Assembly (NCBI RefSeq): GCF_902506655.1
Contig: NZ_LR734808.1
Coordinates: 1,302,001-1,366,000, forward strand
Direction of reading: 5' to 3'
Source of the DNA: Marinoscillum sp. 108
Lineage (GTDB): Bacteria; Bacteroidota; Bacteroidia; Cytophagales; Cyclobacteriaceae
Length of the DNA stretch: 64,000 nt
Made by a program: the position numbers and the translations under genes. The notes beneath the pieces are model-generated. The model was not told the DNA's origin. It did no database searches and was given only the letters and a program-made list of their open reading frames with translations. Below are positions 34,858 through 42,815 of this stretch, piece by piece (the stretch's first letter is position 1; every line of letters starts with the position of its first letter).

Positions 34858-35604
34858 ATGAGAAAGACCCTATTAATCACAGGAGCCAGTCGCGGAATCG
34901 GTGCGGCTACTGCCCTGCTTGCTGGAAAAAGAGGCTACAATATTTGTGTAAACTATCTGAGTAATAGCGAAGCTGCATCTCAAATAGTGAATCAAATAAA
35001 GACAGATGGAGGACATGCTGTCGCCTATCAGGCCGATGTTTCCAAAGAAGCTGAGGTGCTCAGTCTGTTTCAAAAAATCGACCGGGACTTTGGTCCGATC
35101 AATGCGCTGGTGAATAATGCAGGCATTTTAGAAACTCAATCAAGAGTGGATCAAATGGATTTAGAGCGACTGATGCGGATATTCAATAAGAATGTCGTCA
35201 GCGCCTTCTTGTGTACCAGGGAGGCCATCAAGCGCATGTCAACACGCTATGGTGGCAGTGGTGGGGCTATTGTGAACGTATCATCAATCGCCGCCCGCAC
35301 CGGTTCACCTAATGAGTACGTAGATTATGCCATGTCTAAAGGTGCCATAGATACCTTTACCATAGGACTGGCCAAAGAACTGGCAGCCGAAGGAATCAGG
35401 GTGAATGGCGTGAGACCCGGGTTTATCTATACAGACATTCATGCTGATGGTGGTGAGCCCAATAGAGTAGACCGAATCAAAGAAACCCTCCCCATGCAGC
35501 GAGGTGGCCAACCCGAAGAAGTGGCCAACGCCATACTTTGGTTACTGTCTGAAGAATCCTCCTTTTCAACCGGATCATTTATTGAGGTAACGGGAGGCAG
35601 GTAG
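34858..35604 (+). CDS. Short-chain dehydrogenase/reductase (FabG-like)
   Basis: 248 residues. The Rossmann motif TGASRGIGAAT, NNAG and the catalytic Ser...Tyr-x-x-x-Lys (SSIAARTGS, YAMSK) are complete. It is an NAD(P)-dependent classical SDR, similar to glucose 1-dehydrogenase and 3-oxoacyl-ACP reductases; the substrate cannot be assigned. It stands alone, between two copies of an 81-bp degenerate repeat. Confidence 0.92.
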   Translation: MRKTLLITGASRGIGAATALLAGKRGYNICVNYLSNSEAASQIVNQIKTDGGHAVAYQADVSKEAEVLSLFQKIDRDFGPINALVNNAGILETQSRVDQMDLERLMRIFNKNVVSAFLCTREAIKRMSTRYGGSGGAIVNVSSIAARTGSPNEYVDYAMSKGAIDTFTIGLAKELAAEGIRVNGVRPGFIYTDIHADGGEPNRVDRIKETLPMQRGGQPEEVANAILWLLSEESSFSTGSFIEVTGGR

Positions 35605-36004
35605 TGACTTCACTAATCCAGCCCTGGTTGTCTACATGTGTTGGCTTTGTCACCCTGAGCACCGTCGAAGGGTAAGACAAAGCAGTGTATTCCCTCTACA
35701 CGGAATGACTGTCCAGTCCGTCATTGCGAGTACCCGATGCCTATCGGGGCGAAGCAATCCTCCGTCAGACCTCCTATGTATAGGCCACAGGTCGACACGT
35801 GTTGGCTTTGTCACAAAGGAGTGTGATGGCCACCCAGTGAGAAGGCCCGGCGAGCTCCCGTCTCCCCAACTTTCCAGATCAGCCAATCCACCGAAACATT
35901 CGACCCTTGCCAATATCCACCAGATGGACAAAGAAAAAGTGGAAGAAAGTAAACAGAGATCATTCAAAATGGCATAAATTTCAGAACAAGACATCAGGCA
36001 GTTT
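35605..36004. repeat. Mosaic of degenerate dispersed repeats (400-bp gap)
   Basis: No credible gene. It holds gttggctttgtcaccctgag with accgtcgaaggg (35639-35672), the motif cgtcattgcgag with gcgaagcaatcc (about 35719-35760) and the second 81-bp repeat (35754-35834). tgttggctttgtcac occurs twice, with a near copy at 34706. The first two are types of short intergenic repeats found throughout Bacteroidota genomes. They may be remnants of mobile or REP-like sequences. Confidence 0.75.
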
Positions 36005-36388
36005 ATGACCATTGAAGAAGTACAGAATGAGATGAGACGTATGGCGCAGCTCATAGGTGCCAAATCTGATCAGCTCCCAACCGTTTGCCGACTCCAGGGT
36101 GGTGGTCGCCCGAACATCAATATCTCCGATGATGGTCTGCTTTCATATGAAGCCTATGAGCGTGGCTTGCAGGTATTCTGCTATACCTTCACCGATCTGG
36201 AAGAATTAATGTACCACACCTTCCAGCATGTTGTACCCGCCATGGCATCAGCACATGCCATGGAAATGGACCCCTCGGGTCAGGACTTTCATAAGCACTT
36301 TTTAATCAAAAAAATTGAATTGATGAGTAGGATAAAACCTGAATGGGGCCAACGAGTGGAAGACGAATACAACCAGGCACCCTACTGA
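36005..36388 (+). CDS. Imm63-like immunity protein (orphan)
   Basis: 127 residues. The C-terminal half matches the Imm63 pattern: FTDLEELMYHTFQHVVPAMA, then DFHKHFLIKKIELMSRIKPEW with a helical acidic tail. Imm63 proteins protect against polymorphic or contact-dependent toxins of neighbours. No toxin gene lies next to it; only a repeat mosaic precedes it. That suggests either acquisition as a resistance gene or loss of the partner. Family recognition is moderately sure. Confidence 0.72.
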   Translation: MTIEEVQNEMRRMAQLIGAKSDQLPTVCRLQGGGRPNINISDDGLLSYEAYERGLQVFCYTFTDLEELMYHTFQHVVPAMASAHAMEMDPSGQDFHKHFLIKKIELMSRIKPEWGQRVEDEYNQAPY

Positions 36389-36450
36389 CGAGGCTAGCCT
36401 CAGACGCCCTCAACACTCTGAATGAAATTAACGCTGAAAGTCTCCGGCCA

Positions 36451-37722
36451 TCACAGCTCTAGCAGAAAAACATCAATCGCCTTGTACAGCCTTTGTAGCT
36501 CCTGATCGGTAATAATATAGGGTGGCAGGATATAGATTACATTTCCCAAAGGCCTCAGCAGCAAGTCCCTGGCCATAAAGAAATCATAAATTTTCTCCTT
36601 CAGGTTACTCGTGTAGCCAGCATCATCAGCATGGAGCTCAATCGCCAGAATGGTACCACAATGACGAATCTCTTTGACTTTGTTATGAAATCGAAATTGA
36701 TCCAGGTAGGCCTGATGTTGCTCAGAGATGCGCTGTATATCCTGCTGACATTTTTTCCCGAGCAGCAGCTTCATACTTGCATTGGCGACTGCACAGGCCA
36801 GTGGATTGGCGGTATACGAATGACCATGAAAAAAGGCTTTGGTACGATCTTCCACATCAAAGGCTTTCACGATTCGCTCATTGACTGCCGTGATTCCCAT
36901 GGGTAAATAGCCCCCGGTGATCCCTTTGGAGAGACAAAACAGATCAGGATCATTTCTGAGATGGTCGGAGGCAAACATTTTACCTGTGCGACCAAAGCCG
37001 GTCATCACTTCGTCCGCTATGCACACCACCTCCCTGCTTCGTGCAATATCGATGAGTTTATCCAGTACCTCGGCTGCATACATTTGCATGCCTGCAGCCC
37101 CCTGCACCAAAGGTTCGAATATGAAAGCGGCCGTCTCCTCCGTGACCAGTTCCTTCATTCTGGCTATGGCCTCTGCCCCATCGCCCTTTGGAAAAGGAAC
37201 GAAATCAACCTCGAACAATAATTCATTGAAAGGAGCAGAAAACAAGTTTCGCTCCGCTACCGACATGCTGCCAAATGTGTCTCCGTGATAGGCACCCTCC
37301 AATGCGATGATTTTCTTGCGTGGCTTTCCCTGATTGTACCAATACTGCACCGCGAGCTTGATGGCCACCTCCACGGAGGTGCTCCCATTATCAGAAAAAA
37401 AGATCTTGTCAATGGATTTGGGGAGTAACCGTTTGAGTGTTTTGGAAAGATCCACCGCAGGCTTGTGTGTGAATCCAGCGAAAATCACATGCTCCAACCG
37501 GGCAGCCTGCCTGCTCAGGGCTTTATTGATTCGCTTATGGCTATGACCGTGGATGTTCACCCACCACGAGGATACCGCATCCATGATCTTACGACCATCC
37601 TGGGTGTACAGATATACGCCCTTAGCCTTTTTGATCCCTATCGGCTTATTTCCTGCCAGTGGAGAAAACGGATGCCAAATATTCTTATGGTCTGCCTTTT
37701 CAAAATTATTCAATCCCAACAT
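36451..37722 (-). CDS. bioA: Adenosylmethionine-8-amino-7-oxononanoate aminotransferase
   Basis: 423 residues, class III PLP aminotransferase. SSWWVNIHGHSH (substrate site), GAYHGDTFGSMS, DEVMTGFGRTGKMFA and the PLP lysine in CLSKGITGGYLPMG are all present. It makes 7,8-diaminopelargonate, the second of the four late biotin steps. It overlaps bioD by 13 bp at its 5' end and is cotranscribed. Confidence 0.96.
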   Translation of the reverse strand: MLGLNNFEKADHKNIWHPFSPLAGNKPIGIKKAKGVYLYTQDGRKIMDAVSSWWVNIHGHSHKRINKALSRQAARLEHVIFAGFTHKPAVDLSKTLKRLLPKSIDKIFFSDNGSTSVEVAIKLAVQYWYNQGKPRKKIIALEGAYHGDTFGSMSVAERNLFSAPFNELLFEVDFVPFPKGDGAEAIARMKELVTEETAAFIFEPLVQGAAGMQMYAAEVLDKLIDIARSREVVCIADEVMTGFGRTGKMFASDHLRNDPDLFCLSKGITGGYLPMGITAVNERIVKAFDVEDRTKAFFHGHSYTANPLACAVANASMKLLLGKKCQQDIQRISEQHQAYLDQFRFHNKVKEIRHCGTILAIELHADDAGYTSNLKEKIYDFFMARDLLLRPLGNVIYILPPYIITDQELQRLYKAIDVFLLEL

Positions 37723-38318
37723 GCGCTTAGCTTTTCGGCGTATTTCTTTACAATCTCTTTATTAATTACGGGTTCCTGCTCCACTTTCAATAACTGCCTA
37801 TACCCTGTCTTGAGCAGAATGATTCTTTCGCTCTCCTCATTGCCCGGGCCATTAAAAATAATTCCCTTCACGTCATAACCGCGGCTTTTGATGACTTCAG
37901 CCGTTAGCAGGGTATGGTTGATGCTCCCCAGGTACAGGTTGGACACCAACACGATTTCTGCATTCAGTTTAGGCACCATATCCAGGATCACCTCCTCATC
38001 ATTTAGAGGTACCATCACCCCACCTGCACCTTCAATGATCAAATCACGATTGGAAATGGGAGGTACTATCTGGTCAATGGTGATCTCTATCCCATCGATG
38101 CGGGCAGCGGCATGTGGTGAGGCCGGGGTTTTTAAGAGGAAGGTCTCCTTGTAAAATTTACTTTGCTCATTGGTGACCAGCGCTCTGACCGTTTCCGTGT
38201 CTCTGGGCGCTCCCGATTGGATCGGCTTCCAGTAGTCAGCATGTAGCATCTCCGTCAGTATGGCACTCACCAGTGTCTTTCCACTATCCGTCCCTATGGC
38301 CGTCACAAAGTAGTTCAT
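37710..38318 (-). CDS. bioD: Dethiobiotin synthase
   Basis: 202 residues. The P-loop IGTDSGKTLVSAIL is intact, with YWKPIQSG and EGAGGVMVPL for substrate and Mg2+ contacts. It forms the ureido ring from 7,8-diaminopelargonate using ATP and CO2. Upstream gene of the bioD-bioA pair. Confidence 0.95.
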   Translation of the reverse strand: MNYFVTAIGTDSGKTLVSAILTEMLHADYWKPIQSGAPRDTETVRALVTNEQSKFYKETFLLKTPASPHAAARIDGIEITIDQIVPPISNRDLIIEGAGGVMVPLNDEEVILDMVPKLNAEIVLVSNLYLGSINHTLLTAEVIKSRGYDVKGIIFNGPGNEESERIILLKTGYRQLLKVEQEPVINKEIVKKYAEKLSACWD

Positions 38319-38498
38319 GAAGCGAAGTTAATATGCAAGTCCTAATATCCCGACTCTTTGTGGTGGTCAGAATTCATCCAACAGAAACAAGAGCACAGAC
38401 TTCTCTGGAATGGGATTTTGACAAGTTCATGGCAGTAAACTCTGCTCGGTCTTTGGTACTACACCTGAAATCAATAATTTCACCAAAAAATAAACACC

Positions 38499-39341
38499 AT
38501 GAGCAAACCCAACTGGAAAGTAGTCAGAGAATTTGAAGACATCACTTACAAAAAGTCAGGTGGTGTAGCGCGTATAGCCTTCAATCGGCCGGAGGTACGC
38601 AATGCCTTCCGACCTAAAACCGTAGGCGAGCTTTATCAGGCCTTTTTGGATGCCCGAGAAGACACCTCCATTGGTGTGGTGCTACTCTCAGGGGAGGGCC
38701 CCTCTAAGAAAGATGGAGGATGGGCGTTTTGCTCAGGTGGAGATCAAAATGCGCGTGGCCACCAGGGCTATGTGGATGATGATGGGATGCCCCGCCTCAA
38801 TATCCTGGAAGTACAGCGCCTCATCCGGTTTATGCCTAAGGTGGTCATAGCAGTGGTACCTGGATGGGCTGTGGGTGGAGGACACTCGCTCCATACCGTA
38901 TGCGATCTCACGCTGGCCAGCAAGGAACATGCTATTTTCAAGCAAACAGATGCAGATGTCACCAGTTTCGACGGGGGCTACGGGTCAGCCTATCTGGCCA
39001 AGATGGTTGGGCAAAAACGGGCAAGAGAAATCTTCTTCCTTGGAAGAAACTACTCTGCACAGGAAGCTTTCGACATGGGCATGGTGAATGATGTGATCCC
39101 TCACGAAGAGTTGGAAGATACGGCCTATCAGTGGGGACTTGAAATCCTTCAGAAATCTCCTACTTCTATCAAAATGCTCAAATTTGCCTTCAATCTGACC
39201 GACGATGGCATGGTGGGGCAACAGGTTTTTGCCGGAGAGGCCACCCGTTTGGCCTATATGACTGATGAGGCCAAAGAGGGTCGTAATGCCTTTTTGGAAA
39301 AGCGAAAGCCAGATTTCAAAGACATCAAGTGGATTCCATGA
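38499..39341 (+). CDS. menB: 1,4-dihydroxy-2-naphthoyl-CoA synthase
   Basis: 280 residues, the normal MenB length. Diagnostic signatures are VARIAFNRPEVRNAFRPKTV, WAFCSGGDQNARG (oxyanion hole), VAVVPGWAVGGGHSLH and TSFDGGYGSAYLAK. MenB cyclises O-succinylbenzoyl-CoA in menaquinone synthesis, the respiratory quinone of Bacteroidota. No other men genes are here; it sits on the opposite strand between bioD and bioF. Confidence 0.95.
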   Translation: MSKPNWKVVREFEDITYKKSGGVARIAFNRPEVRNAFRPKTVGELYQAFLDAREDTSIGVVLLSGEGPSKKDGGWAFCSGGDQNARGHQGYVDDDGMPRLNILEVQRLIRFMPKVVIAVVPGWAVGGGHSLHTVCDLTLASKEHAIFKQTDADVTSFDGGYGSAYLAKMVGQKRAREIFFLGRNYSAQEAFDMGMVNDVIPHEELEDTAYQWGLEILQKSPTSIKMLKFAFNLTDDGMVGQQVFAGEATRLAYMTDEAKEGRNAFLEKRKPDFKDIKWIP

Positions 39342-39356
39342 CCCTCAGGCATCAAA

Positions 39357-40463
39357 CTACACCAACTCGCTGAGCAAGTCTGTGAGGCGGATAATCTCCG
39401 CATCAGTATTGTGAACATGCAGGCTGATCCTCAATCGCTCGGTACCCCGTTGTACGGTGGGTGAAAGGATCGGTCTTACATCCAAACCAGCTTCCTGAAG
39501 GCTCATGGAAACCTCACGAGCTTTTTTGTTGCTGCCAATCATCACTGGCTGAATAGCAGTATGACTCAGAGATTTCTCCCAACGACTCCTGAAAAGGTTA
39601 ATTTTAGCTTCCAGCTCATCCTGTAACACAAGGTGTTCACTCAGGTACCGAAAACTCTCCTCTATTGCCAATACACTGTGTGGTGGCAGAGAAGTGGTAT
39701 AAATAAAAGGCCTGCCAAAGTTGATCAGATAATCGGTAAGGATCTTGGATCCGGCCACACAGGCACCGTGTACACCCATGCCTTTGCCAAAGGTGTAGAC
39801 TCTGCCAAAAATCCGGTCATGTAGGTTCTTTTGAATCATGTATCCGGCACCCCCCGGGCCCATCACCCCAGTGCTGTGGGCTTCATCCACAATCAGGTAA
39901 GCGTTTGATTGCTCACAGACCTCCACCAGATCAGCCAATGGGGCCATGTCACCATCCATCGAAAAGACCGTTTCGGTCAACACAAAGACCCTGCCCTTCG
40001 CCCGCTTTATTTTAGCCTCCAGGTCATTGAGGTCATTATGCAAAAAACTAACGGTCTCGGCCCGACTTAGCCAGGCACCTTCCTTCAGGCATACATGGGA
40101 TAGTTGGTCATACAAAATGGTATCGCCCTTTTCTGCCACAGCGGATACGAGGGCCTGGTTGGCTGCATAGCCCGAATTAAAAATCAACACTGACTCAGCC
40201 CTGAATACTTCCTGAAGATATTGCTCAGCTGCTCCATAAAATCGATGATTGCCAGAGAGCAGGCGGCTGCCCGTACCTCCATTGGGTACAGCTCCTTCAC
40301 TATCCATTCTTTCTCTTATTCGCTTCGCCAGTTCTTGGTTTTGAGAAAGGCCCAGGTAATCGTTGGATACAAAATCCACCAAACCCGCTTTCCCACCTAG
40401 CGTACGGATATTGCCCTTTTCAATCCTGTCCTGAAGTTTTTCTTGTAGAAAATCCAATGTCAT
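39357..40463 (-). CDS. bioF: 8-amino-7-oxononanoate synthase
   Basis: 368 residues, slightly shorter than E. coli BioF. PLP-dependent alpha-oxoamine synthase motifs: VDFVSNDYLGLS, GTGSRLLSGNH, VDEAHSTGVMGPGGAG and the PLP lysine in TFGKGMGVHGACVAG. First committed late biotin step. It is minus-strand like bioD and bioA but separated from them by menB. Confidence 0.93.
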   Translation of the reverse strand: MTLDFLQEKLQDRIEKGNIRTLGGKAGLVDFVSNDYLGLSQNQELAKRIRERMDSEGAVPNGGTGSRLLSGNHRFYGAAEQYLQEVFRAESVLIFNSGYAANQALVSAVAEKGDTILYDQLSHVCLKEGAWLSRAETVSFLHNDLNDLEAKIKRAKGRVFVLTETVFSMDGDMAPLADLVEVCEQSNAYLIVDEAHSTGVMGPGGAGYMIQKNLHDRIFGRVYTFGKGMGVHGACVAGSKILTDYLINFGRPFIYTTSLPPHSVLAIEESFRYLSEHLVLQDELEAKINLFRSRWEKSLSHTAIQPVMIGSNKKAREVSMSLQEAGLDVRPILSPTVQRGTERLRISLHVHNTDAEIIRLTDLLSELV

Positions 40464-40485
40464 GCCTGCAAATTTGGTAAATATC

Positions 40486-40493
40486 TATCTTTG
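40486..40493 (+). promoter_or_regulatory. Bacteroidota -7 box of the LpxR-like gene
   Basis: tatctttg fits TAnnTTTG exactly and ends 7 nt before the ATG, as for der. A TTTG occurs 13 bp upstream, closer than the normal -33 spacing. Confidence 0.55.
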
Positions 40494-40500
40494 ACCACCA

Positions 40501-41448
40501 ATGCGAAAATTATTCATTACTATCATTGCCCTGCTGCTCATTCTGAAACTCACCGCACAGGAAAAATCTCAAAAAAAATACCTCACCTTCGATTATCAAT
40601 TGATAGTGGATAATGATGCCTTCACCTTTGATCTCACACAGGATCAATATTACAGCAGTGGCATTTATGGATCAGTGAGGATACTGAAAGACAGCATCGC
40701 CAATGCCAAGGTGATTCAATCTTATCAGCTCAACCACAGGATGTATACGCCCAAGTGGATCGGTTGGGACCGACAAGAACAGCTGGATCGTCCTTACGCA
40801 GGTCTCTTATCTGCTTCCATTGCCAATGAATATTACTTTCATTCTAACCAATACCTGAAAGCGCAGCTGGAGCTGGGATGGTTGGGGCCTGGGGCCCTGG
40901 TGGGAGAAACACAGGCCACCTGGCACAGATGGTTTGGTATGCCTCAGCCCATGGGCTGGAAATATCAGATCAATAACACACCGATCATTAACCTCAACCT
41001 TACCTACATTAAGCCCATTTACTCTTCTTACAATTTTGAGCTGACCAGCGAAACCAATGCCAGTGGAGGTACGGTCTACAACAACATCAGACAGGAACTC
41101 ATGGTACGGGTGGGAGAACTCAAGCCGATCAACAAATCTGCCTATGTCAGCTCATCTCTGGGCAACAAACGAATCAAACTCCCTGAACCCAAAATCAGCG
41201 AGATCTATTTTTTCTACTCTCCAGGACTGGAATATGTGTTTTACAATGCCACCCTGGAGGGCAATTTTATTGGTGAGAAATCCATCTACACCGTGGATGC
41301 GATCCGATGGGTTTTCCAGCACCGCGGAGGTGTGATGCTCAGTTGGCCCCGGTTTGACCTGGGCTTTATTGCCTACTGGAGAACACAGGAGAATGCATCA
41401 GCCACACGGCATGATTATGTTGGGGTCAGACTTAATCAACGGTTCTAA
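40501..41448 (+). CDS. LpxR-like lipid A deacylase (DUF2219 family)
   Basis: 315 residues. Signal peptide about 1-20, then an outer-membrane beta barrel. Diagnostic are LIVDNDAFTF (the family's Asn/Asp), the Ser of YYSSGIYGS, DRPYAGLL, and the catalytic His in ATWHRWFGMPQPMGW. LpxR removes the 3'-acyloxyacyl group of lipid A, a surface modification. The C-terminus ends in Phe (LNQRF), as outer-membrane barrels do. Its stop overlaps the convergent oxidoreductase stop by 4 bp. Confidence 0.87.
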   Translation: MRKLFITIIALLLILKLTAQEKSQKKYLTFDYQLIVDNDAFTFDLTQDQYYSSGIYGSVRILKDSIANAKVIQSYQLNHRMYTPKWIGWDRQEQLDRPYAGLLSASIANEYYFHSNQYLKAQLELGWLGPGALVGETQATWHRWFGMPQPMGWKYQINNTPIINLNLTYIKPIYSSYNFELTSETNASGGTVYNNIRQELMVRVGELKPINKSAYVSSSLGNKRIKLPEPKISEIYFFYSPGLEYVFYNATLEGNFIGEKSIYTVDAIRWVFQHRGGVMLSWPRFDLGFIAYWRTQENASATRHDYVGVRLNQRF

Positions 41449-42413
41449 ACCTCAAGCACAATCTTGCCAGACACACGTCTGTTCATCAGGTCTTCAAGGG
41501 CTTTTTTTGCATCCGCCAGTGGGTACGTTTTTGTAACATTGATGCTCAATTTACCTTCTGCAAACCACCGGAGGAGCATCAATACATTTCTGCGATTGTC
41601 CTCCGGAGCATTTCGCCAAAAGGCTCCCCAAAATACGCCTACAATAGACGCACTTTTCAGTAGTGGCAGGTTAAAAGGAATGGACGGAACCTCTCCAGAG
41701 GCAAATCCAACCACTAAATGGCGCCCTCCGGGTTTCAGGGTGCGAAACACTGCCTCCGACTGAGCGCCCCCTACCGGGTCGAAAATAACATCTGCACCTC
41801 CCAGCTCTTTGATCTGTTCCTTTAGTTCTTCACCGGGGCTCGCCACCTCATGGGCACCATTCTGCAAACAAAATGCTCGTTTTTCTTCGGTAGAAGCTAC
41901 CGCAATAACCTTGCTACCAAACACTCTTCCGAGCTGTACTGCGGCTGTGCCTGTACCACCAGAAGCACCCAATACCAAAAGTGTTTCACCTGGTTTCATC
42001 ATGGCCCTGTCTTTCAGTGCATACAAGGCTGTAGCATAAGACTCCAAAATCGCCGAAGCATCTTTCAAAGAGACCTCCGGTGGAATAAGGTAGGTATTGC
42101 TGCCCTTGGCCACGGCCAATTCAGTAAAGCCACCCCACCCCATAGAAGCCATCACCCTGTCTCCTACCTGCACGTGATCCACCCAGGTACCCACCGCTAC
42201 CACTTCACCGGAAACTTCCTGTCCTGGAGAAAAAGGTAAATCCGGCCGAAACTGGTACTTCCCTTGAGCAATCAAAAGATCGGGAAAGTTTACACCACAA
42301 AATGCTGTCTTGATCAACACCTCATCCTGTGCAAACCGAGGGAAATCAGTCTCCGTAAATGTCAAATCAAGTGACGCACTAAACTGATTCACGAGGATGG
42401 ATTTCGTAATCAT
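41445..42413 (-). CDS. Quinone oxidoreductase, zinc-independent MDR family
   Basis: 322 residues from the ATG at 42413, which overlaps the ArsC-like stop as ATGA; a longer ORF has no family similarity in its first 36 codons. MDR motifs: FCGVNFPDLLIAQGKY, LPFSPGQEVSGEVV, and the Rossmann GASGGTGTAAVQLGR. No zinc-site cysteines, as in QOR-type enzymes. Reduces quinones or activated alkenes with NADPH; the substrate is open. Confidence 0.9.
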   Translation of the reverse strand: MITKSILVNQFSASLDLTFTETDFPRFAQDEVLIKTAFCGVNFPDLLIAQGKYQFRPDLPFSPGQEVSGEVVAVGTWVDHVQVGDRVMASMGWGGFTELAVAKGSNTYLIPPEVSLKDASAILESYATALYALKDRAMMKPGETLLVLGASGGTGTAAVQLGRVFGSKVIAVASTEEKRAFCLQNGAHEVASPGEELKEQIKELGGADVIFDPVGGAQSEAVFRTLKPGGRHLVVGFASGEVPSIPFNLPLLKSASIVGVFWGAFWRNAPEDNRRNVLMLLRWFAEGKLSINVTKTYPLADAKKALEDLMNRRVSGKIVLEV

Positions 42414-42751
42414 AAAATATCGAGTACGGTTTCCGGAGGACGACCGATCGCAGCCTTCCCATTTTTGATCACAATGGGGCGCTCGATAAGTTTGGGGTAT
42501 TGCACCATAGCATCCAGCCATTCATCATCAGACAACGTTTTTCCCTTGAAAAGCTCCTTATATTCAGTTTCTCCTTTTCGAATCAACTTCTCAGGGGCGA
42601 TACCCAACATATTTACGATTTCCGCCAGTTCGGCCTTTGTGGGGGGCGTATTCAAATACTCTATGATAGTGGGCTGCTCACCTTTCTCTTCCAGTAAATT
42701 CAACGTTTCCCTGCTCTTTCGGCACCTCGGGTTATGAAATATTTTGGTCAT
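42410..42751 (-). CDS. ArsC-family thioredoxin-fold protein (arsenate reductase-like)
   Basis: 113 residues from the ATG at 42751 (MTKIFHNPRCRKSRETLNLL). HNPRCRKSR carries the catalytic Cys of the glutaredoxin-dependent ArsC/YfgD family, IERPIVIKNGKAAIGRPPE its anion site. No ars operon is visible, so arsenate reduction is not assured; some relatives have other thiol roles. Translationally coupled to the downstream oxidoreductase. Confidence 0.9.
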   Translation of the reverse strand: MTKIFHNPRCRKSRETLNLLEEKGEQPTIIEYLNTPPTKAELAEIVNMLGIAPEKLIRKGETEYKELFKGKTLSDDEWLDAMVQYPKLIERPIVIKNGKAAIGRPPETVLDIL

Positions 42752-42815
42752 CTTTGGGTTCGTTTTCTTGAACCCGAAATTTAGTATAATTACACCTCCG
42801 TCAAAAACATTACCC

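Noticed and set aside
35636-35977. 113-codon plus-strand ORF and its minus-strand partner
   Set aside because: Both fall entirely within the degenerate repeat mosaic and have no domain.
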